Positions 1 to 7,139 of a stretch of 12,882 nt of DNA are shown one piece after another. The first letter of the stretch is position 1. Every line of letters begins with the position of its first letter. The DNA is taken from NCBI GenBank assembly GCA_024811115.1, contig JAKOGH010000925.1:1-12882 (forward strand), in the 5' to 3' direction. A program made the translations under genes and the position numbers. Below the pieces are notes generated by a model. That model was not told the DNA's origin. It did not search any database and worked only from the letters and a program-made list of their open reading frames with translations. This stretch comes from Terana coerulea. Its lineage: Eukaryota > Basidiomycota > Agaricomycetes > Polyporales > Phanerochaetaceae.

Positions 1-1490
1 ATTCCCTGGGAAAATCCATCTGAGTCCAGCGATTAACCCATGGACGTCTGCCTGGGCCTGACCAAGGTTCATCGCTGTGCTCGGTTTGCTTCCATTTCAG
101 CAAGCTCAGATTCGCTCGGCTCATGAATGCTTGCTGAGTTGACTTTGACGTTGCTGGGGAAGCATTGTCGTCGTCATCAGACATAGAGCTCAAAGCTCCA
201 TGAGACGGTTCCTGAAGGACGGCTTGCCCTTTGACTTGGAACCAGAGTTTCCACCAGAACCAGAAGCACTGCTGCTTTGGTTCCTGTTGCCGTTGTTGCT
301 GCCAGAGAGGACGGGGGAGACGACAAAGAACCTTTGCCAGAGTTGGCATTCTTCGGGTTGTCGTAGCAGTCGTTTGTGTTGTGGGTTTTGGTGCGCGAGC
401 TTTTACCCTTACCAGAGCAGATTTGGCAGAACTTGCTACCGGACGTTTCTGCCTGGTTGGTTTCCTTGCCTTGCCCTTGCCTTTACCCTTCGACTGCTCG
501 TTTGCCTCCGTGTTCTTGCTAGTGCCGTTGTTGCCAAACACCGAACTTTTCAACTGTTCTGGGTGGAGCTCCTTGTATAGCTGCAACAGAGTATTGAGGT
601 AGGCTTCCCATTTCTTGGGCTCAGCGCCACTAAGAGACAGGATGACCATTGTCTGGCGCATATCCTGGGAAGCACTCCTTTAATCTTGTCGATGTGCAGC
701 TTGTCCTGGTACTCCACAATCCGGGCCAGAGTCTTGTACTTCTCCGTATTGGACGAAGTCTTTCCCAGGGCCAGATCCTTATTATTCCAGAGGTTATCGA
801 GTTCTTCCTTGGCACCTTGTTTCTCATTGCGCTGCCCGTATATACCCTGCATCTCCTTGACAAATTCGAGCCATGTGCCGATAGGCTGGTTGTTCGCAAC
901 TTGTCCGCATAGGACTTCATATAAGTTGCGGCAGTGCCGCGCAGATGACTGAGGACAAGACAATGCGTTGCTTGTCCGTTGCAATCTGCGTATGCTCGCA
1001 GTACAAGGTGATGTGGTTCAACCACTCTTCGAGGCTATTCTTTGCGCCATCGAAGGTGGGAGGATCAGGCATCTTTGGGACGCGCCCACCGCTGCCTCCA
1101 TCTGCAGGAATTTTGTCGACTTGGGCCTTATAGGCCTCAACGGTAGACTTGTAAGCTTCACAAGCTTTTCCAGAGACCTAATCTTCGAGGCTTGCTCGAG
1201 GGCTGTATTCTCCAGCTCCTCAATCCGGTGCTGCTGGTCGTCAGTTGCTTCATACATTGTGTCATGCGCAGGTTGAAGTGGCCTGACATGTCAGTGACAT
1301 GTCCTTGCGCAAAGTCCGTGCTGATTCGAACAGACTGAGAAAAAGCATTCTGGCGCTATGTGGAGAATCGCTGCCAACTGTGCATCGCTGAAGCGAGCAG
1401 AGTTGGTGTCGACATCGTGCAGGAGGGCTGCTACGGGGTCGGCAATGACCTCGTAGTGCGGTCAGGAACAAAGTTGGTGAAAGAAGACAT
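1..1490 (-). pseudogene. Decayed retrotransposon gag (partial, continues off left edge)
   Basis: A likely ATG lies at 1490-1488 (reading MSSFTNFVPDRTT). The reading frame then changes at least six times, so no single ORF covers it. The recognisable parts in order are: a coiled-coil-like stretch rich in Glu, Leu and Lys (about 1257-1150, EELENTALEQASKIRSLEKL); a segment with PPTFDGAKNSLEEWLNH (about 1065-1010), typical of the start of a retrotransposon gag/capsid domain; GTAATYMKSYADKL (about 930-900); a helical capsid-like stretch from IGTWLEFVKEMQGIYG to about 640; a Lys/Gly-rich linker; and a zinc knuckle (366-428). After the knuckle comes a Ser/Gly/Asn-rich tail. Gag would form the particle core and bind RNA. 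The indels make this copy non-functional unless the sequence is wrong. The capsid assignment is by similarity of pattern, not by search. Confidence 0.75.
366..428 (-). other. Variant zinc knuckle of gag, CX2CX11HX4C
   Basis: On the minus strand this reads CQIC, then eleven residues, then HNTNDC, giving Cys-X2-Cys-X11-His-X4-Cys. The usual retroviral or retrotransposon knuckle is CX2CX4HX4C, so the loop between the second Cys and the His is seven residues longer and rich in Gly, Lys, Ser and Thr. It sits after the capsid-like segment and a basic linker, which is where an RNA-binding nucleocapsid motif belongs. All four metal ligands are present in one frame. Confidence 0.65.
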
Positions 1491-1593
1491 TTCTGCTCTT
1501 CATATTAGTGCCAATTTTAATAAAACTTCGAACACAAAAGGTCGAGTCGGTTGTTGCATGCCAGCCAGTTATTCCGAGTAGTAAATGCAGAGT

Positions 1594-2370
1594 TTAATTA
1601 GCAGTCTTGGGGATTGTTACATCAAGTGCTGCTAGTTGACTACAAATCTCTGAGAATCTACCATTCAGGTTCGTAAATGAAACCTTTCCAATACGCTTCA
1701 ATGCGCCTGTCAACTCTCTCCACTGTTTATTACCCAACTTCTGCCCCACCGAGTCCAGATTCTCGTAGACGTTCTGGAACTCGTCATACCAGCCCCAGAG
1801 CTTGTTCCGAATCTCCTCAGGCACCTGCACCCTTTCGGCGTGACCGGTGTCCTGCAGTGAGTCCTCCTCGCGAGTTTCTCAAAGACCGGGCCGAGGCGAA
1901 CTTTCGTTGCCTCGAGCATCGGCTGGAGTTCGTTAGAACGCTTGAGTAGCTTCGTTCGACGAAAATGAAGCTTAGCTGGGGGCGGCTTGGGGACCTGATA
2001 CTCCTCGCGGGGTGCGAGTCGTTCGATGAGTGGCGAGGGGTCGGAGAGGCGGTTGAGCAGCTCTTTTGACGCTGCTTGAACAGGGCATAAGACTCGATGC
2101 GCTTGAGTAACGCATCGGCCTGAGCCTCCTCATAAGCTGCTTACTCTCCTCAGGAGTGAGAGGATAAGAATGCGGCTTAGGGATGTTGGGGTTGTAAACC
2201 TTTCGAGGCTTGCAAACGTTGGCGTATTTGGCTCAGATCTCCTTTGAAGGGAGAGATGCGTTCGCGAAGGCCCAAAGGCTCGTTCTTCGCATAGGTGGTG
2301 AACGCAGGAGGTACTTTTGGCATGGCTGCATAACAACGGCATCAGTACTGGTCTCTATTTCAGCAGACAT
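1594..2370 (-). pseudogene. Extra ORF upstream of gag (unknown, frameshifted)
   Basis: This is a protein-coding relic of about 259 codons between the LTR and gag. The start is placed at the ATG at 2370-2368 (MSAEIETSTDAVV) and the TAA stop at 1596-1594. Following the sense through about five frame changes gives a charged, helix-rich protein with the blocks PPAFTTYAKNEPLGLRERI, YPLTPEESKQL, LLKRIESYALFKQRQK, REEYQVPKPPPAKLHF and EIRNKLWGWYDEFQNVYENL. The last frame (1830-1594) is intact and ends ALDVTIPKTAN. I do not recognise the family and see no zinc finger, protease, RT or membrane segment. It could be a structural or chaperone ORF of the element, or an N-terminal part of gag split off by a stop. 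A stop plus ~100 nt gap to the next ATG argues for a separate ORF. Confidence 0.5.
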
Positions 2371-3101
2371 GGTACAGAAAATGGTGAACAAACGGAATGA
2401 CCTGTTGAGGTCGTGCGGTCTTGATGCGTACAATTGGTAGTGTCGACGACGGCCTGGTTTCTCTCACCAGGTCCGGAGGTACCAACTCAATCAAGAGCGG
2501 TATGGGGGTCTCTGACACGGTTCCAGCCATGCAGCAAAGGTTTTCGAGCCAATATTACATCGACTCTATGCTCGCCCAAACTGGTTTGCTGTCAACACCC
2601 GAAGGCTCATAGCCGTAACTACCCGAAGGTAAGTCACACCAGAATGTTGCTCCACGCTATACAGCGCAGCGAGCACCTCTTTACGCCTGAGGATCGGCAT
2701 GAAGATTAGCATGCTGCCATAATGGCAGCCCACAGCCTAAGCCATGGTGCTTCTCAACGATACAGAGCATAGTCCCTGACGGCGACTAGCTCATAGCCTT
2801 AGTTCTTTGCAGAACAGTGGCAAGATCCCCCAGAACCCAAATAGCAACAGTGTTCATTTCGACACACTGTGCATAACGATTGTACGCCACACAACACTGC
2901 AACAAAGGTCCTGCTTGTTGCCCTTGACAGCAACAACAAGCAGCAGAATAGACTCAACAAACTATCACAAAACTACAATACTCACCTGCTGGGATGACTT
3001 TGAAATAGGTGGGGAAAGCAGAGGGGCTTGAGTAGAGCTAGTAGAGTGGATATGAATCAATGATGTTGTTGAGTCTGGGGGTTTAGCCCACAGACCAGCC
3101 T

Positions 3102-3109
3102 CTTATATA
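3102..3109 (-). promoter_or_regulatory. TATA box of the minus-strand LTR
   Basis: The minus strand reads ATGTATATAAGAGGC, a strong TATA box. Downstream is a pyrimidine-rich stretch with CTCAACAACATC and CTCTACTCAAGC, resembling a fungal transcription start and leader, and then the splice-donor-like CAGGTGAGTA at 2978-2987. The position fits the U3/R junction of an LTR transcribed towards gag. Confidence 0.6.
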
Positions 3110-3158
3110 CATGTGTAGAGGGACCCCAGACACTATCTAAGACCTCCAATACCATGTG

Positions 3159-3417
3159 CTGACTGATACAGTCAGGTGATGTCTGACTAAGGCTCCAGAG
3201 CATACCACCGCTCTAACTCCCTTATCAGATCCTGACCTAGCTATCATGCTAACATCAACACTATCTAGATGTTCTAATCTAGCTACTGTATACTACCAGT
3301 ATACGATGTCATAGTGACCTCATAGTGAGGTCATAGTCTAGAATGAATCCAGAACTGAGTCCATGATCCTATGTCCGTATGAGGCATATCCCTGATAACC
3401 ATGCGTCTGTCGCATGG
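3159..3417. repeat. Array of six short perfect inverted repeats in LTR U3
   Basis: Six separate perfect inverted repeats occur within about 260 bp: CTGACT/AGTCAG (3159-3164, 3170-3175); AGAGC/GCTCT (3197-3201, 3210-3214); CTAGAT/ATCTAG (3265-3270, 3277-3282); GTATACT/AGTATAC (3288-3294, 3298-3304); TGACCTCA/TGAGGTCA (3315-3322, 3326-3333); and CCATGCG/CGCATGG (3399-3405, 3411-3417). All lie on the upstream side of the TATA box. They may be dimeric transcription-factor sites or a source of secondary structure. The arms were checked base by base. Confidence 0.6.
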
Positions 3418-3526
3418 CCAACTGATCAGCATCTTGTAATGCTGTTGTGACGACTGGGTAACGTGTCCCGTGACTTGATGTTACACTCTAAGCGCTGTAG
3501 ACTAGCACTGAGGGAAATTTGTGACA

Positions 3527-3674
3527 CTATCTATATACAAAACTAAGCTACCTAATACAACAAACTACTTATACTGTGCAAGTAAGCCCATGCACCATGC
3601 ACCATACTCACCAGCACTGTGCCATGCCCACCTGTGTATTGTATCTGTTACTAACATACTTACATACACTACTA
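3527..3674. other. Spacer between LTR and GC-rich tandem repeat
   Basis: AT-rich flanking sequence with no gene. It contains a short direct repeat (ATGCACC twice near 3590-3600) and several CTTACATAC-type runs. The bases just outside the LTR (CTATC at 3527-3531) would be the target-site duplication, but the partner is outside the window. Confidence 0.4.
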
Positions 3675-4500
3675 CCCTGGCTCTTGTGTCGTGCGCCAGC
3701 CCCTTCCTGACAGGGGGCGCACTTGTCAATGTCGGTCTGCACCTGTCGTGCTTCGCCACGTCCTGTGTGCCAGTGCCGGCCAGCGGTGCACGTGCTGCGC
3801 TTGTTTGCGTCGTGCTGGGGTAGCTTGCTACCTTGGTCTCTCACGTCGTGCGTCAGCTCTTTGTAATGGCGGCACGCTTCGCCTACGTCAGCCTGCGTGC
3901 GTCGTGCTTTGCCACATTCTGCACGCCAAGCGTTGGCGTGGTGCACGTCCATCGGCACCATACGTTGCATGCGCCGTTGTCCCGCCCTGCGTATCTTGCG
4001 GCGTCATGCTGTACACACTGGTTTCTTATGCGTCGGGCGTCAGCGCTTGCCTGCGTTGGTCTGCGCGTGTCGTGCTTTGCCACGTTCGCATGCCGGTGTT
4101 GGTGTCATGCGCATGCTGCGTTCTCAGCGTCGCACCTGTGCACCTTGTTGCGCTGGTCTCTCACGTTGTACGTCGGCCCTTTGTAACGGCCGAGTGCGCT
4201 TGCTTACGTTGGCCTGCATGTGCTGTGCTTCACCACGTCCCGGCGTGCCGGCGTTAGCATTGTCGCAGCGGGCTGCATTGGTCGGCGTCGTGCTTGTATA
4301 TCGCTGCCTGGCCCTTCGTGTTGTGCACCAGTCCCTTATGTCAGCGGTGTGTTTGCCTGTGTCGGTTTGGGCACGCCGGTGTTAGCGTGGTGTGTGTATC
4401 AGTACCGTGGGTGCTGAGGTCGCTGTCCTGACCCTTGGCATGGTGTGTAGCAGCCTCTTGCATCGGCGGCACGCCCTCCCCCTGCGTCACCCTCGCGCGT
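3675..4500. repeat. GC-rich diverged tandem repeat, period about 156 bp
   Basis: About five diverged copies of one unit follow each other. An anchor of the form GTCGTGCTTTGCCACGT starts at 3745, 3901, 4069 and 4222 (spacings 156, 168 and 153). A second anchor, GTCGTGCGTCAGC-like, starts at 3688, 3845, 4165 and 4320 (157, about two periods, and 155). A third, CACGCCNGCGTTGGCGTGG-like, recurs at about 3921, 4087, 4243 and 4372. The last copy lacks roughly 26 bp covering the first anchor. The block is far richer in GC than its neighbours, and many differences between copies are C/T or G/A at CpG. Long ORFs exist here (one of 188 codons on plus at 3691-4257) but they follow from base composition. 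There is no sign of introns or of a known domain. I read it as a minisatellite, not a gene. Confidence 0.7.
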
Positions 4501-4590
4501 CGGCCAGTCTTGGGCCTGCTGCGTTATGCTTGCCTATGTGGGCATTCGCGCGCGGTGTCCATGGGTGAGACCTAGTTGTAAGAATACCAC

Positions 4591-4851
4591 CTATAGGCCA
4601 TGCAAGCACGGGCTGTGGATGGTGCAGTGTATTAGTGGTAGATGTGACGAGTGGGGCACATATCTAGTCTCCAGGCGAGCCCTCTTCAGGCTTTCCTTCA
4701 TTTCCTCCAGTCTTGCGTAGCGCTTTTGAGGTCCTAGGGTTGCGGTAGGGGTTGCGGCGCTAGCGACAGCGTCAGTTAGTAATAGAGGACGAAGGGAGAT
4801 GAACGACTCAGACAACGCTAGGGCATGAAGGCGCTTCAAAGTGCTGACCAC
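4591..4851 (-). pseudogene. Coding-like fragment of unknown origin
   Basis: An open frame of 86 codons on the minus strand without an ATG at its head; the frame runs further upstream towards about 4880 through a possible acceptor (CTTAG). Its middle reads like real protein: LKRLHALALSESFISLRPLL, a short Ala/Thr/Pro linker, then a charged helix RYARLEEMKESLKRARLETR. After that it degrades into His/Ser-rich sequence. It could be the end of a transposon protein or of a captured host gene. I recognise no family. The rest of 4501-4883 shows nothing else. Confidence 0.2.
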
Positions 4852-4883
4852 TATGAATACTTGTCCGATACACTTAGGCCTAA

Positions 4884-4958
4884 GCTGCTATGGCACAACT
4901 GTTAACTTTGCATAAGATTATAACCAGGTGACTTTGAGTTCGAGTCCCCACATGGGCA
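4884..4958 (+). repeat. tRNA-derived SINE-like unit with A and B boxes
   Basis: The A-box-like TGGCACAACTGT (4891-4902, consensus TRGYNNARNNGG) and the B-box-like GAGTTCGAGTCCC (4936-4948, consensus GGTTCGANNCC) are 45 bp apart, the normal distance in a tRNA gene. A D-arm can be drawn (GCAC with TTGC, loop AACTGTTAACT) and the T-loop TTCGAGT is canonical. The 3' acceptor strand CATGGGC pairs poorly with GCTGCTA, and no anticodon stem forms. It is therefore not a working tRNA, but a tRNA-derived head of a SINE or a tRNA pseudogene. The 240 bp downstream (4959-5198) is AT-rich and holds no gene. Where the SINE body would end is unclear. Confidence 0.4.
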
Positions 4959-5198
4959 TACTTTTATTGGCCACAAATCCATACCAAGCCTCAACCTGTG
5001 TTCAAAAACACACTTAGTATGCTGTTTTGCTCTTTTTCAAAGCTGTTACTCTTTAAAATTAGTGCTTTTGAGAATATTCTAAAAGCTTTGTAAATTTCCA
5101 GAAATAAGCTAATAAGGAGTCCATTATGCATTTATATGCTAACTGGGTTAGAATATAGGGTAATGGCTGCATTAACTCTAAAAGTATAATAGTATAAA

Positions 5199-5221
5199 TG
5201 TAACCCTGGTGCAGGGTTACA
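5199..5221. repeat. Perfect 10-bp inverted repeat at the AT-rich block's start
   Basis: TGTAACCCTG (5199-5208), spacer GTG, CAGGGTTACA (5212-5221). The arms match perfectly, and the element is followed by AG. It marks the abrupt start of the candidate LTR. A similar TGTAAC...GTTACAAG arrangement occurs at 9174. Confidence 0.7.
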
Positions 5222-5279
5222 AGTGCCCTTCCTTTTGGGATTCTATCTTGAAAGACAGTCCCCCTTTGTTGTAGTCCTC

Positions 5280-5361
5280 AGACTTACACCACTATGACGA
5301 AGGTATGTTATTATTCTACAGTGCTTATATGTATTATTAGACTTACACTACTATAACAAAG
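5280..5361 (+). repeat. Direct repeat pair of 23 bp, 59 bp apart
   Basis: The copies start AGACTTACACCACTATGACG (5280) and AGACTTACACTACTATAACA (5339), and both continue to AAG. Over 23 bp there are three differences, all transitions (C to T once, G to A twice). They lie inside the AT-rich block and could be duplicated enhancer-like elements of an LTR. Confidence 0.6.
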
Positions 5362-5437
5362 AACATAGTTCATTCTTGTTCTCTTATCACATGCCTGAGT
5401 ATTGTTAACTTGCAGTTGGCTTTCAGTAAGTATGCAA

Positions 5438-5890
5438 GTTTGCTAATTAGCCCAAAAAGTACAAAATAGAACCAAATTAGCTCTAAGCAATATAATAATA
5501 AGGATCTAAGTAATAAATAAGAGCAATAGCAAGATATGTTGGATAAGCTCTAAATAATGCAAAATGAGGCACAAATAACATCTAAGTAGGTAAGAATATA
5601 ATCATAAGCTATTGATAAAACATAGAATAGTGACAAATTAGGTAAAAAGAAGCTTAGTTGATAAGCTAATAAATGTATGCACTAAGGCATTAGTAAGTGA
5701 TAAAAAGTGAATTAGTTGATAAAAGCTGTGAGTAAATAGCAGATTAGAATGTTGAAAGGCAAAAAAACTGGTTAGCCAACTGATAGGGGTAGATTAGCTA
5801 AATGATCTATATTTTAGTGAAGCATTTGGGCAAAGTGTGAAAAAGGGCACTATAAGTGACTTAGCACTAGAAAAGAAGCATAAGGTATGA
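5438..5890 (+). repeat. A-rich, C-poor low-complexity tract
   Basis: The plus strand is strongly A-biased; for example 5461-5520 has 33 A, 14 T, 6 G and 7 C, and 5581-5640 has 29 A, 17 T, 9 G and 5 C. A degenerate motif recurs: GTTGGATAAGCT (5539-5550), TTAGTTGATAAGCT (5654-5667) and TTAGTTGATAAAAGCT (5712-5727). There is no ORF of note. The strand asymmetry sets it apart from simple AT-rich spacer. Confidence 0.5.
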
Positions 5891-6167
5891 ATTAGAAGGG
5901 GGGTTTTTCCAGATGACTGCTTTGATTTTACCTGATCTCCTCTCACTCATGCTTGATCCTTCCATCACCATGACCACCAATTATGTGCTCCTTTTCTCCG
6001 TTGCTTTGCTTTGGCCATTCATGTCTTATGTGTTGAGTTAGATAGACACTGTAAGCGCTCTGCTCACATCTTCTCTATTGTTCTACCAGGTTCCACCATA
6101 ACGATCCATATTGTCTTTTGTCCTGGTACCTATTTGTGTCTGTTTGTAGTACAGCCACTCTGTGTCA

Positions 6168-6175
6168 TATATAAG
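6168..6175 (+). promoter_or_regulatory. TATA box of the plus-strand candidate LTR
   Basis: The plus strand reads CATATATAAGGCAG. It is followed by a CT-rich leader (CTCTTTCAACTCTCAAACTC) and, 84 nt downstream, the consensus 5' splice site CTACAGGTGAGTAAC. This is the same layout as the minus-strand LTR at 3102-3109. Confidence 0.55.
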
Positions 6176-6250
6176 GCAGCTCTCTGCGCCATACATAACA
6201 AGACTCTTTCAACTCTCAAACTCACTTACGTATTAACCAACCAGCCTACA

Positions 6251-7139
6251 GGTGAGTAACCATCCTAGCTTCGTCTAGGCCTCGGTAGGAGTGTACGCCG
6301 CTGTATGCGCTGCACTTCTACATTATGTCTCAAATGATCTTTTGCTTTGTCTCCGAAGTGCGTCTGGGGCCGCAAGCACACAGCTCCATAACATCATAAG
6401 TTCTGAGCACTGTGACTGGGCCAAGCCCTTCTTGCCGGAGCGCAGCGAGGCGTCTCTTGTATCCTTTTTACGTGCAGGTGTAGATCCACCAAAGTCATCC
6501 TGAGCGTGAGTAGCGATATGAGAGGGGGGAGCCTGTAGTGCATACTCTACGAGGTGGTGGGGAAACCCACCGTCAAGCTTGTCTCCGTCACTTTTGTTTC
6601 GTGCGTGGGCCACATCTCTTTTGTGAAAAGTGGCCATGACGGCGGTGGCCACCCGCAGGGTCCGGGCAGTGGGTGTAGTCAAAGGATAATGGTTCGAACC
6701 TGGATAACCAAAGAAGGTAACCAGCGCATCAGCGCATCAGCTAATATAGGCGCCGATGTAGCTTCTACTGCAACACTGGCAACCGTGAGTTCGTGATGGT
6801 CTTATTCACCACAGTGAGGCGATGTGTCACCCGTCTACCTTACTAGGTTGAATCATATCGAAAAACTGATTTATTTTGATTCACTAGATCGGCAAGAGTA
6901 GATATTATCGTGGTCTCTCGTTCAATACGTTCATGAGAATACAGGCAGGAAGCGCTACGTATATACAAAAAAGCTGAATCGACATCACAGAACGTGCGAC
7001 ACAACAACATGAAAAACAGTATGGATATTTTACAGACCCTCCCAAGTAATGACCCAACATCATGACCGTGATAATATAACTTCGAAGCCCTGGACCCCTA
7101 CTGTAAGAGGCTTGGCGTAAGGGTTCTTGTGCACAATCT
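6251..7139. other. Intergenic region downstream of the arrestin-like gene
   Basis: No gene is supported. A frame of 119 codons on the minus strand (6323-6682) has average-looking codons, but its first ATG is 16 codons in, no upstream start fits, and the product resembles nothing I know. Also present are a small tandem repeat (CAGCGCAT twice, 6722-6738) and a GGTTCGAACC palindrome (6691-6700). The stretch up to 7139 would hold the 3' UTR of the arrestin-like gene. Confidence 0.4.

Larger units (their letters stand above)
1..3526 (-). mobile_element. Ty3/gypsy-like LTR retrotransposon, 5' part (degraded)
   Basis: Read on the minus strand from 3526 leftwards, this stretch has the order of an LTR element: an LTR-like promoter segment starting TGTCACAAATTTC, a leader, an extra ORF (1594-2370) and a gag-like region (1-1490) with a zinc knuckle. 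The pol genes would lie left of base 1, so neither the 3' LTR nor a target-site duplication can be checked here. The Ty3/gypsy call rests on the gag, where the capsid-like segment and zinc knuckle resemble fungal gypsy elements. No protease, reverse transcriptase or integrase is visible. The coding parts are broken by about a dozen small indels but contain few true nonsense codons once the frames are followed. The copy is therefore probably dead but not ancient. Confidence 0.75.
2590..3526 (-). mobile_element. 5' LTR of the minus-strand retrotransposon (inner boundary uncertain)
   Basis: The outer end is placed at 3526, where the minus strand begins TGTCACAAATTTCCC, a TG-type LTR start. A TATA box (3102-3109) lies about 420 bp inside, so about 3110-3526 would be U3. 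The inner end is not certain. One option is 2590, where the minus strand ends GTTGACA; this pairs TGTCA with TGACA and gives 937 bp. The other is just before GGTGAGT near 2986, which gives about 541 bp ending in CA. The second LTR is outside the window and would settle this. A consensus 5' splice site (CAGGTGAGTA, 2978-2987) lies 122-124 nt downstream of the TATA box. The stretch 2371-2589 is leader sequence with no other feature I can support. Confidence 0.55.
5199..6250 (+). mobile_element. Candidate second LTR or LTR-derived block, plus strand (AT-rich)
   Basis: The block begins TGTAACCCTG, an LTR-type TG start that is also one arm of a perfect hairpin. It runs through about 700 bp of A-rich sequence and ends with a TATA box (6168-6175), a pyrimidine-rich leader and CCTACAGGTGAGTAAC (6245-6260). 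The base composition returns to normal straight after. If CTACA at 6246-6250 is the end, the length is 1052 bp and the ends are TG...CA. No target-site duplication was found (ATAAA precedes the start; GGTGA follows this end), and no retroelement protein follows, so it may be a solo or truncated LTR. Its TATA-to-splice-donor layout matches the minus-strand LTR at 2978-3109. Alternatively 6150-6260 could be the promoter and first exon of an unrecognised plus-strand transcript. Confidence 0.4.

Noticed and set aside
200..602. Plus-strand ORFs of 123-126 codons rich in Leu and Cys
   Set aside because: They are antisense of the gag linker and zinc knuckle, with no start context or domain.
2475..2484. 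TGGTACCTCC on the minus strand as a tRNA primer-binding site
   Set aside because: It starts with TGG as a primer-binding site must, but no LTR end (CA) lies next to it and I cannot match it to a known tRNA 3' end.
3691..4257. 188-codon plus-strand ORF, and overlapping ORFs of 117-162 codons, in the GC-rich block
   Set aside because: The frames follow from high GC and a tandem repeat. Not all repeat spacings are multiples of three, there is no known domain, and several frames are open at once.
6323..6682. 119-codon minus-strand ORF downstream of the arrestin-like gene
   Set aside because: It begins at a TTG codon; the first ATG is 16 codons in. No family resemblance and no splice support for an upstream exon.
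6676..6701. B-box-like GGTTCGAACC with a nearby A-box-like TAGTCAAAGG, resembling a tRNA gene
   Set aside because: The boxes are only about 15 bp apart, far closer than in any tRNA, and no cloverleaf can be drawn.
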